Part shown: positions 49,478-57,233 of the stretch, piece after piece
How the letters are laid out: each line of letters starts with the position of its first letter
Position numbering within the stretch: the first letter of the stretch is position 1
NCBI GenBank assembly: GCA_963844655.1
Contig: CAWJPA010000007.1
Location: 558,001-622,000, forward strand
Direction of reading: 5' to 3'
Source of the DNA: JASHPR01 sp963844655
GTDB taxonomy: Bacteria > Actinomycetota > Actinomycetes > Streptosporangiales > Streptosporangiaceae
DNA: 64,000 nt
The notes under the pieces: generated by a model
Told to the model about the DNA's origin: nothing
Seen by the model: only the letters and a program-made list of their open reading frames with translations
Database searches by the model: none
Position numbers and translations under genes: made by a program

Positions 49478-50010
49478 ACCGACCCCGACGACTCTCTTGT
49501 CTTGCGCAGCACGATGGTCAGCACGTCGCCGGGACCAACGCGCGAATCCACGCTGCCGGCCAGCGCCGTGAGCACGGTCCAGGCGAACGTGTCACTGGCC
49601 GGCTGCTGCGGCGTCAGGCACGGTACGGACACGGCGATGGTCATCATGTCCCGGCCGAGCGTGAACGCGCATTCCAGGCTGGTGCCCGGCACGGCCTGGC
49701 TGAGCAGCATGGCGCAGGCCTCGTCCACGGCGATCCGCAGATCCTCGATCTCGTCCAGGGTGAAGTCCAGCCGCGCGGCCAGCCCGGCGGTCGCGGTGCG
49801 GAGCACAGACAGATAGGCCCCTTCGGCCGGCATCCGCACCGTCACCTGGTCTTTTGCCTCGGCTTTGCCAAGCGGCGCAGCCGCGCGGCTGCTTCCGGGC
49901 GCGCTGCCGCCGTCCGCGGATCCGTCGCGCGCCGCAGGTGGTACGGCCCCCTCACGCGCCGGTGCGGTCGCGGCAGTCCCGGTCGCTGACGCGGTTGTCT
50001 CTTCGCTCAC
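49474..50010 (-). CDS. rsbW: Anti-sigma factor RsbW / UsfX-like ATPase
   Basis: 178 residues: a 45-residue disordered Ala/Ser-rich start, then a Bergerat ATP-binding fold (VTVRMPAEGAYLSVLRTATA; IEDLRIAVDEACAMLLSQAV; DTFAWTVLTALAGSVD; DVLTIVLRK). In the N-box the position usually held by Asn is not Asn (DEACAMLL), as in mycobacterial UsfX, so kinase activity toward an antagonist may be weak or altered. GGGAGGG precedes the GTG start. It is coupled to sigF by GTGA and should sequester it until an anti-anti-sigma factor intervenes; none is encoded here. Confidence 0.83.
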   Translation of the reverse strand: MSEETTASATGTAATAPAREGAVPPAARDGSADGGSAPGSSRAAAPLGKAEAKDQVTVRMPAEGAYLSVLRTATAGLAARLDFTLDEIEDLRIAVDEACAMLLSQAVPGTSLECAFTLGRDMMTIAVSVPCLTPQQPASDTFAWTVLTALAGSVDSRVGPGDVLTIVLRKTRESSGSV

Positions 50011-50299
50011 GTGTGCCCTCCCACACCACCAGGCATCATCCCGTCATGCGGGCGTTCGGCTCTGCCTGCAACTTACCCCCAGCACGCCGCTCCGCTGACG
50101 CGGCGCGCTCGGACGGTGGCCGGCTGCATGTGCCCGCCAGGCCGGAAGGCAGGCCGTGACTAGCGCCGACCAACCCTCCTGACCTGGCATAACACGCGCC
50201 CCAGCGGGTGGCCGCGGCCAGACGCATATCGCCTACGGCCGGGCGCACCGGGCGCTCAGGCCCGGCCATTGGGGCAAATCACCGTCCGGCAAAAGCAGC

Positions 50300-50335
50300 G
50301 GAGGGCCGCGCGGGCGGCCGCCCGTGTGACCCTCC
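50300..50335 (-). terminator. Hairpin downstream of sodN
   Basis: GGAGGG (50300-50305) pairs with CCCTCC (50330-50335) and encloses the palindrome GGGCGGCCGCCC (50312-50323). It lies 27-62 bp past the sodN stop. The remaining spacer 50011-50299 holds the rsbW promoter region; no gene or RNA is recognised there. Confidence 0.6.
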
Positions 50336-50361
50336 GACTGGCTGAATCGACGAAAGCCTCG

Positions 50362-50769
50362 TCAGCCCTGCTTGGTCTCCCAGAAGATCTTGGAGATCTC
50401 CTCGATCTTGGCGAGCAGGGCGTCGGCCTTGGCCACGTCCGTGCTGCCCTTGGTGCCGGCCGCACCCGCCGCCTTGGTGGCCTCGTTGAAGAGCTGGTTC
50501 AGCTGCGGGTACTTCTCGAAGTGCGGCGGCTTGAAGTAGTCGGTCCACAGCACCCACAGATGGTGCTTGACCAGATCGGACCGCTCTTCCTTGATCTGGA
50601 TCGCGCGGGCGCGGAACTCGGGGTCGGTGTTCTGCTGGTACTTCTCGCAGATCCCCTTGACGGACTCGGCCTCGATCCGGGCCTGCGCGGGGTCGTAGAC
50701 GCCGCAGGGGAGGTCGCAGTGCGCGTACGCGGTGGCCTTGGGCTGGAGGAGACTAGCGAGCAGCCTCAT
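50362..50769 (-). CDS. sodN: Nickel superoxide dismutase precursor
   Basis: 135 residues. A 16-residue propeptide (MRLLASLLQPKATAYA) precedes HCDLPCGVYDP, the nickel hook with His1, Cys2 and Cys6 of the mature enzyme, and the four-helix bundle carries the conserved KHHLWVLWTDYFKPPHFEKY and KIFWETKQG. It dismutes superoxide and is cytosolic as a hexamer. Processing at YA/HC needs the SodX peptidase, encoded divergently 81 bp away. Regulation by nickel through Nur is known in streptomycetes; see the operator feature. Confidence 0.95.
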   Translation of the reverse strand: MRLLASLLQPKATAYAHCDLPCGVYDPAQARIEAESVKGICEKYQQNTDPEFRARAIQIKEERSDLVKHHLWVLWTDYFKPPHFEKYPQLNQLFNEATKAAGAAGTKGSTDVAKADALLAKIEEISKIFWETKQG

Positions 50770-50783
50770 TGATCTCCTTCTCT

Positions 50784-50822
50784 CTGTCAGATCATCGGTA
50801 CCGGGTTCTGACAGTACCCGGT
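50784..50822. promoter_or_regulatory. Two overlapping dyads between sodN and sodX
   Basis: CTGTCAGA (50784-50791) with TCTGACAG (50807-50814), and ACCGGGT (50800-50806) with ACCCGGT (50816-50822), are both perfect inverted repeats. They occupy the shared divergent promoter region. The Nur box known from Streptomyces (TTGCA-type) is not present, so a different regulator or a diverged Nur site is inferred. Confidence 0.5.
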
Positions 50823-50850
50823 GACCTCTGGCTTACTCAGGGAGGGTTGC

Positions 50851-51174
50851 ATGCATTGGCCGCTCTGGCGCGTGGCCGTCGCGGAGCGGTCGATGGAGCC
50901 CGCGCTGCGGCCGGGAGACTGGCTGCTGGCCCGCCGCAGCGTGCGGGCAGGCCGGCCGCCACGGGTCCGCCCGGGCCAGATCGTGATCGCCCGGCATCCC
51001 GCCGAGCCGGGCCTGCTGCTGGTGAAGCGGGCGGCGCGGCACGAGCGCGGCGGCTGGTGGCTGGCATCCGACAACCCGGCGGCCGGGGCCGTGGACAGCC
51101 GTCATTTCGGCCCGGTGCCGCCGGCGCTGATCGAGGGCAGGGTTTTGTTCCGCTACGGCCAGGCCCGCCGCTAG
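50851..51174 (+). CDS. sodX: Nickel-type superoxide dismutase maturation protease
   Basis: 107 residues from ATG 50851 with GGGAGGG just upstream; GTG 50821 is an alternative that would overlap the operator. It has the S24/S26-type catalytic Ser14 in VAERSMEPALRPGDWLL and Lys59 in LLLVKRAARHERGGWWLASD, then DSRHFGPVPPALIEGRVLF. SodX cleaves the SodN propeptide to free the N-terminal His for nickel. Divergence from sodN is the standard arrangement. Confidence 0.9.
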   Translation: MHWPLWRVAVAERSMEPALRPGDWLLARRSVRAGRPPRVRPGQIVIARHPAEPGLLLVKRAARHERGGWWLASDNPAAGAVDSRHFGPVPPALIEGRVLFRYGQARR

Positions 51175-51265
51175 GCGTCTTCGGGAACTGGGCGTGCTCG
51201 GACACCAGTGAGCCCCGGGCCGGGCAGCTTATCCCGAGCGAACCGGCTGTCACACCCGCAAGCGA

Positions 51266-51296
51266 GAACGGCCCCGCCGGGTGGGCGGGGCCGTTC
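51266..51296. terminator. Bidirectional terminator, 13-bp perfect stem
   Basis: GAACGGCCCCGCC (51266-51278) and GGCGGGGCCGTTC (51284-51296) enclose GGGTG. It separates convergent sodX (stop 51174) and the permease (stop 51317) and serves both. Confidence 0.88.
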
Positions 51297-51316
51297 GGGC
51301 TATTGCTGACGCGGAC

Positions 51317-52959
51317 TCAGTGGTGGACGCCGGTGTCCGGCAGCTCTTCCTCCCCGGCCTGGCGGCCGACGAGGTTGAGCATCTCCTCCCTGGACAGCCT
51401 GGTGGCCATGGCCCAGTAGAAGATCACCACGCTGAACACGGCGACGATCAGCATGTCCCACCAGAACGGGATGTTGCCGGTGTTGCCTGGCCCGTACTGG
51501 CCCTGCCAGGAGACGAGGCCCAGGCCGATCAGCCAGACCGGCAGCCAGACCGCCGACTTCCAGTCCAGCGGCGGCCGCTGCGGATCGAGTGCCATAGAGA
51601 TGCCGATCAGCACGTACCCGACTATCAGCACGATGCCGAGCTTCCAGACCACCTCGAACCCCGACCAGTAGATGAGCAGGTTGGCGATCACGAACGCGGC
51701 CGGGGTGAGGAAGCCGGCGGCCGGCATCCGGTAGGGCCGGTTCGCGTCCGGCACCTGCCGGCGGAACGCGCCCACGGCCAGCGGGGCGCCCGCGTACATG
51801 AGCACGCTCGCATCGACGATGATGCCGACCAGCGAGCGCCAGCTCGGGAACGGCAGCAGGAAGACCAGGCCGAACAGGAACGCGAAGATCAGCCCGACCC
51901 ACGGCACGCCATTGGCGGCGACCCGGCCGAAGAACTGCGGGGCGTACCGGTTCCTGGACAGGCCGTAGCTGATCCGCGAGGTCCCTGTCGTGTAGATCAG
52001 GCCGGTGCCTGACGGGGAAATGAACGCGTCGATCCGCAGGATGGTCGCCATCAAGGCGAGCCCGCCCAGGGCCGCGACGGCGGCGAACGGCCCCGCGAGG
52101 ATATCTGGGTTAGTGATCTTCTGAAGCCCATGCCCGATCGCGCTCGCGGGCAGCGCGCCGATGAACACGATCTGCAGCAGGCAGTAGATCGCGGTGCCGA
52201 TCAGGATCGAGATGATGATCGCCCGCGGCAGGTTGCGGCCGGGGTCCTTGATCTCGCCGGCGAGCTGGTCAGCCTGCTCGAAACCGGAGTAGGCGAAGAT
52301 GATGCCGGACAGGGGCAGGGCCGCGGTCAGGCCCCTGATGCCGCCGGGGAACAAGCCCACCCCTCCGGCGGTGAAGTTGCCCGGCTTGAACTTGAAGAAC
52401 AGCACGATGATGGCCAGGACCGGGACCGCGACCTTCCACCACGTGATGGTGTTGTTGACCTTGGCGAAGGTGCGCATGGCCAGGAAGTTGACCGCGGTGA
52501 ACACCGCCATCAGCACCACGGTCACCAGCAGGCCGGCCCGGTGATCTTGTCCTTGTCCGCGTTGAACAGGCCCGGCCAGTAGTAGGAGGCGTAGGTCACG
52601 AACGCGTAGCACTCGATCGGCGCGATCGTGACCGCCTGCACGTACGAGAAGAAACCGAACCCGATGCCGGCCACACTCCCGAACGCGAAGTGCGGGAACC
52701 TGGCCGTCCCGCCGGAGACCGGGTACATCGCGCCAAGCTCGGCGTGGGCGAGGGCGAGGACGATGACCACGATGGCGGCGATGATCCAGGCCAGCCAGGC
52801 ACCTCCGCCGATCAGCAGCACGGCAGTCAGCGGGGCGAACAGCCAGCCGGAGCCGATGATCGACGTCTCGGAGGCCCAGGTGGCCCCGATCAGGCCGAGC
52901 TCCCGTTTGAGGCCGACGTCTGCCGGTTTGGTAACAGTGGCGACTGACTCAGCAGCCAT
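51317..52959 (-). pseudogene. Amino-acid/polyamine permease (APC superfamily), frameshifted
   Basis: Two frames together make one APC permease of about 545 residues with 12 membrane segments. The first (52959 to about 52540) covers LGLIGATWASETSIIGSGWL and the first three helices up to DKDKITG; the second continues from AGLLVTVVLMAVFTAVNFLA to VGRQAGEEELPDTGVHH at 51317. They are out of phase by one base at the GGG run at 52537-52541, where one more G would read ITGAGLLVTVV. Either a recent single-base deletion or a sequence error. If intact it would import amino acids (KVNNTITWWKVAVPVLAIIV and the EYxGFEQADQLAGEIKDP region are conserved). No other regulator adjoins it. Confidence 0.8.
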
Positions 52960-53196
52960 GATCGAACCTTCTTTCCGGTCCGCATACGAGGGCCATACGG
53001 CCGTGGAGTAGGGCTCATGCTAATGATCGACTGGGAGCCTGAGAAGAAGCCGCTTGGTGTCGTTTTGGTAACACGGGTAACGGTCCCTCACGCGCCGTGC
53101 GGCCCAGGAAGGACGCTGCGACCAGGAATTCCGGGACACCGCTGGCCTCGCGGGGCATCCCGGGCCCCCCGCGGGCTCCTCTGCCAAGCCGGCGTT

Positions 53197-53907
53197 TCAG
53201 CCGGCGGCGGTGGACGCCGAATAGCCGGTGGCCGAGCGCCGGTGGTTACGGAACGCGGTCACATTCGCCTTGTTGGCGCAATGGTCAGTGCAATAGCGGC
53301 TTGACCGGCTCGGGCCCGCGTCGACGAAGACACGGTGGCAGGACGAGATCGCGCAGATGCCCATGTGGCTCATGCCGAACTGGCTGACCAGCGTGGCCAG
53401 GCCGGTGACCGCGGCCGCGGCGTACCTGTCCGCGACCGATCCGCTCTCATCCAGGTGCAGGTGCCAGGGCGAACGGTGATGGCGCACGAGCACCGGGTGG
53501 ACGGGATACTGGACCAGCAGCGCATTAAGACGTTCGGCGGCGGTGGCGTGATCGCGCTTGGCCGCGGCGGTGAAGACCGCGCTGAGCTCGCCGCGCAGTA
53601 TGCGGAGTGCATCAAGGTCGTGATGGGTGCACGGTCCGCACAGGTCCGGCTGGTCGGCCACGAACGCTCGGAATGCGTCGGTTGTGCCGAGCCAGTCGGC
53701 GTCGCTGCCGACGGGCACGCCGGTGTTCACCAGACGCGCCGCTAGGTCGGCATAGCTGGTCAGATCCAATGCGGTCCTTAGCGCAGGGATAGGAAGCCAC
53801 TTCCCGTCGGAAAAGTATCGCACAAACCCTAGCGGGGCTGTCGGTCTTCTCTGGTACGTATCGGGCACCTGGCGTCGCCATTGGGTGACAATTCCATGAC
53901 GCGGCAT
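53197..53907 (-). CDS. CGNR zinc-finger protein
   Basis: About 236 residues from ATG 53907 (GTG 53868 is also possible). The N-terminal half resembles the ABATE domain (RYFSDGKWLPIPALRTALDL with LAARLVNTGVP), and the C-terminus is a CGNR zinc finger: CAISSCHRVFVDAGPSRSSRYCTDHC followed by ANKANVTAFRNHR. Such proteins are presumed transcription regulators. The motif reads C-x4-C ... C-x3-C. The frame continues upstream opposite the quinone-reductase gene and is not genuine there. Divergent from that gene, with 60 bp between them. Confidence 0.76.
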   Translation of the reverse strand: MPRHGIVTQWRRQVPDTYQRRPTAPLGFVRYFSDGKWLPIPALRTALDLTSYADLAARLVNTGVPVGSDADWLGTTDAFRAFVADQPDLCGPCTHHDLDALRILRGELSAVFTAAAKRDHATAAERLNALLVQYPVHPVLVRHHRSPWHLHLDESGSVADRYAAAAVTGLATLVSQFGMSHMGICAISSCHRVFVDAGPSRSSRYCTDHCANKANVTAFRNHRRSATGYSASTAAG

Positions 53908-53967
53908 CGGCCTGGCGCGAGGGGCCTCAGGACGGCCGCGGCGTGCGGGAGCGCTAGGGTCCCTACC

Positions 53968-54936
53968 ATGTTCGCAGTCACCGCGGCGCGTATCGGCGCC
54001 GACGATCCCCTGGCCGGCCTGGAGCTCGGCGAGCGTCCCGAACCCGCGCCGCCGGAGGGCTGGACCACCGTGACGGTCAAGGCCACGGCGCTCAATCACC
54101 ATGACGTGTGGACGCTGCGCGGCGTGGGGATCTCGGCGGACCGGCTGCCGATCGTGCTGGGCTGCGATGCCGCCGGGATGGACGAGGACGGCCACGAGGT
54201 GGTGGTCCACTCGGTCATTTCCGACCCGCAGTTCGGCGGGTCCGACGAGACTCTCGATCCGGCCCGGTCGCTGCTGTCCGAGCGCTACGACGGCACGTTC
54301 GCGCAGCGGGTGGCGGTGCCCAGGCGCAACCTGGTGCCCAAGCCCGCCGCCCTGTCCTTCGCGGAGGCCGCCTGCCTGCCCACGGCCTACCTGACCGCCT
54401 ACCGGATGCTGTTCCACCGGGCCGGGATCGAGCCAGGCGCGACCGTCCTGGTCCAGGGCGCGGGCGGAGGCGTGGCCACCGCGCTCATCCTGCTCGGCCG
54501 CGCGGCCGGCTACCGGGTCTGGGCGACCAGCCGCAGCGAGGCCAAGCGGGAGCGGGCGGTCAAGCTGGGCGCGGACCAGGCGTTCCCGCCCGGCGCCCGG
54601 CTGCCGGAACGGGTCGACGCGGTCATGGAGACGGTCGGGGAGGCCACCTGGGCGCACTCGCTGCGCGCACTCAAGCCCGGCGGCACGATCGTGATCTCCG
54701 GTGCCACCAGCGGCCCGGCGCCAGCGGCCGACCTGGCCCGGGTCTTCTTCCTGCAGCTCTCCGTCGTGGGATCCACCATGGGCACCCGGGATCAGCTCGG
54801 GCGGCTGCTGCAGTTCTGTGAGCAGTCGGGCGTCCGGCCGCTGATTGACCGCACGCTGCCGCTGGAGCAGGCCCGCGACGGCCTGGCCGCGATGATTGCC
54901 GGTGACCTCTTCGGCAAGGTCGTCTTCACGGTCTAA
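53968..54936 (+). CDS. Zinc-independent alcohol dehydrogenase / quinone oxidoreductase (MDR)
   Basis: 322 residues from ATG 53968. GroES-like half (VTVKATALNHHDVWTLRGVG; IVLGCDAAGMDEDGHEVVVH), then the Rossmann half with GATVLVQGAGGGVATALILLG and VWATSRSEAKRERAVKLGAD. The structural zinc cysteines of ADHs are absent, so this belongs to the quinone oxidoreductase-like MDRs using NADPH. TAGGGTCCCTA (53955-53965) sits at the -10 position and is itself an inverted repeat; transcription may be leaderless. It faces the CGNR regulator, a possible controller. Confidence 0.85.
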   Translation: MFAVTAARIGADDPLAGLELGERPEPAPPEGWTTVTVKATALNHHDVWTLRGVGISADRLPIVLGCDAAGMDEDGHEVVVHSVISDPQFGGSDETLDPARSLLSERYDGTFAQRVAVPRRNLVPKPAALSFAEAACLPTAYLTAYRMLFHRAGIEPGATVLVQGAGGGVATALILLGRAAGYRVWATSRSEAKRERAVKLGADQAFPPGARLPERVDAVMETVGEATWAHSLRALKPGGTIVISGATSGPAPAADLARVFFLQLSVVGSTMGTRDQLGRLLQFCEQSGVRPLIDRTLPLEQARDGLAAMIAGDLFGKVVFTV

Positions 54937-54954
54937 CGGCCGCGCACGCTGGAA

Positions 54955-55956
54955 TCAGGAGTCGGCGGTGTCGGAGCGTTCGGGATCCTGGTGGGGTTCG
55001 TTGTCGGGACCGGAGGCCGGCTTGCCGTCCCCGGCCGGCCTATCGCCGAAGACCTCGTCCTTTATCCGGGTCAGCGCGTCCTCGAGGATGGACCGCAGGT
55101 TACCGAGCGCGTTCTCACCGATGGATTCGGTATTCCAGGCGGCCTTGCGGAAATCCCGGGCGAAATCGCCGGCCAGCCGTTCCAGGTCGCGGAACACCCC
55201 GGGGTCGAATCCCGGGGGCCCAGGCCAGCCCCGGCCGCCGCGGTCGCGCCAGCCCGCCCACTGCTGCCAGTTCTGCCAGTTCTGGGCCGAGGCCCAGTCG
55301 GACCATTCCCGGTGCCGGCTCCGGGTCTCCTCCCGGTCGCGCCGGGTGTCTTCCCGCGTCTGCCTGGTGTCCTCCCGGTCCCGCTTGGCCTGCTCGCGCG
55401 CCGCATCACGAGCCTGCCTGGCCGCCTCCTGCGGGTCGGTCTCGCCGCCGGCCTGGCTGCTGGCGTGCCTGGCGTCGTCCCGGGTCCGCCTGGCGCTCTC
55501 CCTGACCTCTTCCCTGGCCCGCCTGGCCCGCTCCCGCGCGGTCTCGCGCGCCTGCTCGCGCTGCTCGCGGCGGACGTCCTTGGCCGCCCAGGTGAGCTCC
55601 TCGCGCAGGTTGCGGACCGTGTCCCTGACGTCCTCGGTCACCTCACGGGCGATATCCCTGACCGACTCGGTGAGCTCCTCCTCGAGCTCGGCCAGGTCAT
55701 CGAGGCGCGAGTTGATCTCCGCCCGCCCCTTGTCGGTGATCCGGTACACCTTCTTGCCGTCAACCTGGTCGTGGGTGACCAGGCCCTCCTCCTCGAGCCT
55801 GGCCAGCCGCGGGTAGATGGTCCCCGGCGATGGCGCGTAGACGCCCAGGAAGCGGTCCTGCAGCAGCCGGATGACCTCATAGCCGTGTCGCGGCGCCTCG
55901 TCGAGCAGCTTGAGCAGGTAGAGGCGGAGGCCGCCGTGCCGGAATACCGGGCTCAC
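54955..55956 (-). CDS. PadR-family regulator with a long charged coiled coil
   Basis: 333 residues, against about 110-180 for normal PadR. Residues 1-85 are the winged helix (LRLYLLKLLDEAPRHGYEVI; YAPSPGTIYPRLARLEEEGL; VDGKKVYRITDKGRAEI). Residues 85-215 are an Arg/Glu/Asp/Ala-rich coiled coil (EELTESVRDIAREVTEDVRD; ARQARDAAREQAKRDREDTR), then a Trp-rich stretch (WSDWASAQNWQNWQQWAGW) and a Gly/Pro-rich tail. GTG 55956 overlaps the restored stop of the DUF4097 gene. It probably represses that operon through the palindrome at 56992; the tail suggests an additional partner. Confidence 0.85.
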   Translation of the reverse strand: MSPVFRHGGLRLYLLKLLDEAPRHGYEVIRLLQDRFLGVYAPSPGTIYPRLARLEEEGLVTHDQVDGKKVYRITDKGRAEINSRLDDLAELEEELTESVRDIAREVTEDVRDTVRNLREELTWAAKDVRREQREQARETARERARRAREEVRESARRTRDDARHASSQAGGETDPQEAARQARDAAREQAKRDREDTRQTREDTRRDREETRSRHREWSDWASAQNWQNWQQWAGWRDRGGRGWPGPPGFDPGVFRDLERLAGDFARDFRKAAWNTESIGENALGNLRSILEDALTRIKDEVFGDRPAGDGKPASGPDNEPHQDPERSDTADS

Positions 55957-56941
55957 CGGGTATCACCTGGCTGCGTCGCAGAACGGGTCGGCTCGGGCGC
56001 TCCGGTGGGCTCGGGCGTGCCGGTGGGCTCAGGCGTGCCGGTGGGCTCGGGCGTCCGGTGGGCTCGGGCGTGCCGGTGGGCTCGGGCGTGCCGGTCGGCT
56101 CGGCGGCGGCCGCGGGTTCTGGCCCGGACTCGGTCCCGGCTTCGGACTCGGCATCGGGACGGGCGAGCAGCGTCACGTCACCGGTCATGCTGGTCACGCT
56201 GAGGTTCGCCGAGCCGGACCCGATGGTGGCGCTCAGCGTCGTCGGCCCGGGGCCGGGGGAGGCGCACATTCCTTCGAAGCCGCTGCGCACGCGGCCGGAC
56301 GCGGACCGCAGGTCCACGCGGGCGCTCGCGCAGGCCGGGACGCGCACGGCTACGTCGCCGGAGATCGTGGCCACCTTGAGCCCGCCGCCGTCGTCCAGGT
56401 CGATGTCGGCCGTGACCCGGCCGCTGACGGTCTTGGCGTCCAGCTGGCGGACGGCGCCGCCGGCCAGGGTCAGGTCGCCGGAGACCGAGCTGAACGCGAT
56501 CTCACCGTCGATGTCGCGCGCCTCGAGGTCCCCGGACACGGTCTTCGCGTCCACACTGCCGATCACGCCATCAAGCGTGATGTCTCCGGACACACTTTTG
56601 GCGGATATATTCGCGGAGATTCCGGACACGATCGCACTCGCGTTCACCACGCCGACCTGGGTGGGGCAGCCCCCGGGCACGGTGACCGTGACGTCCGCCG
56701 AATGACGCTGCGGGTGGAGCCAGTTGAGCAGCCCGCCGGCCTGCAGGTCCTCGTAGGTAATGGTCAGGACGCCGGCCTCGTGGGTCACCAGCAGCGGCTG
56801 GCCGGACAGGCTGGAGACATCCACGGACGGCTCGTCCGGGCTGGCCAGGATGGCCACGGATCCTGAGATCACCCGCACCCTGAGCGCGGCGACGTCGCCG
56901 AAGTCGATGGTCCTGGGGGAGTCGATGGTCCAGCGAGGCAT
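55877..56941 (-). CDS. DUF4097 (putative adhesin) protein with frameshifted C-terminal repeat
   Basis: As read the frame has 354 residues. Residues 1-270 form the right-handed beta-type DUF4097 domain with recurring SGDITLDGVIGSVDAKTVSGD-like strands (each SGD/SGR turn repeated about eight times). From about 285 the protein is a TPEPTG repeat. One unit at 56050-56060 lacks a G, after which the frame becomes Arg/Pro-rich and overlaps padR by 80 bp. With the base restored the frame would go on as EPTGTPEPTG... and stop at 55953, overlapping the PadR GTG as GTGA. So the gene ended at 55953 originally. Cytosolic or surface role is unknown. Confidence 0.78.
   Translation of the reverse strand: MPRWTIDSPRTIDFGDVAALRVRVISGSVAILASPDEPSVDVSSLSGQPLLVTHEAGVLTITYEDLQAGGLLNWLHPQRHSADVTVTVPGGCPTQVGVVNASAIVSGISANISAKSVSGDITLDGVIGSVDAKTVSGDLEARDIDGEIAFSSVSGDLTLAGGAVRQLDAKTVSGRVTADIDLDDGGGLKVATISGDVAVRVPACASARVDLRSASGRVRSGFEGMCASPGPGPTTLSATIGSGSANLSVTSMTGDVTLLARPDAESEAGTESGPEPAAAAEPTGTPEPTGTPEPTGRPSPPARLSPPARPSPPERPSRPVLRRSQVIPGEPGIPARRPPPLPAQAARRGAATRL
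55988..56098. repeat. 18-bp tandem repeat array (TPEPTG codons)
   Basis: About six units of GGTGGGCTCGGGCGTGCC, encoding Thr-Pro-Glu-Pro-Thr-Gly on the minus strand. One unit (56050-56060) is 17 bp. Such arrays change length easily, which would alter the protein tail and its link with padR. Confidence 0.82.
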
Positions 56942-56991
56942 TGCTTCCCTCCCTCGCGACGGATGCAGCCGCGCGCTGCAGTCGTTACGCT

Positions 56992-57007
56992 ACACGATAT
57001 ATCGTGT
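56992..57007 (-). promoter_or_regulatory. Palindromic operator of the DUF4097-padR operon
   Basis: ACACGATATATCGTGT is a perfect 16-bp palindrome 51 bp upstream of the DUF4097 start. On the minus strand TTGACT (57021-57016) and TATCGT (56999-56994) with a 16-bp spacer make a promoter whose -10 box lies inside the palindrome. A PadR repressor would block it (inference). Confidence 0.65.
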
Positions 57008-57051
57008 CTGTGCGAAGTCAAGATGTATCGCGACTGGCCCGGGCCAGGCAT

Positions 57052-57228
57052 CTACTCCTCGTCGTCGTCCAGCCGGGCCAGCCAGCTGGCCAGGCGGTCA
57101 ACCGAGGCCTCCGCCTCGGGATGCAGGTCAATGAACTCGGTCAGCCGCTCGGCCAGCCAGCCGAGCGAGACCTGGTCTTCCCCCCGCCGGTGGGCCAGTT
57201 CCTCCAGCCCGCGGTCGGTGAAGTACAT
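57052..57228 (-). CDS. DUF6104 small protein linked to kgd
   Basis: 58 residues from ATG 57228, 5 bases after the kgd stop. The sequence (MYFTDRGLEELAHRRGEDQV and LGWLAERLTEFIDLHPEAEA, ending ARLDDDEE) matches small proteins found directly behind kgd in actinobacteria (DUF6104). It is soluble, acidic at the end, and probably cotranscribed with kgd. No function is established. Longer frames through kgd are shadows. Confidence 0.82.
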   Translation of the reverse strand: MYFTDRGLEELAHRRGEDQVSLGWLAERLTEFIDLHPEAEASVDRLASWLARLDDDEE

Positions 57229-57233
57229 GAACG

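Noticed and set aside
50770..50850. Nur box of the Streptomyces type
   Set aside because: No TTGCA-type repeats are present.
53908..54657. Upstream 250 codons of the CGNR frame
   Set aside because: They are antisense to the quinone oxidoreductase; the CGNR protein starts near 53907.
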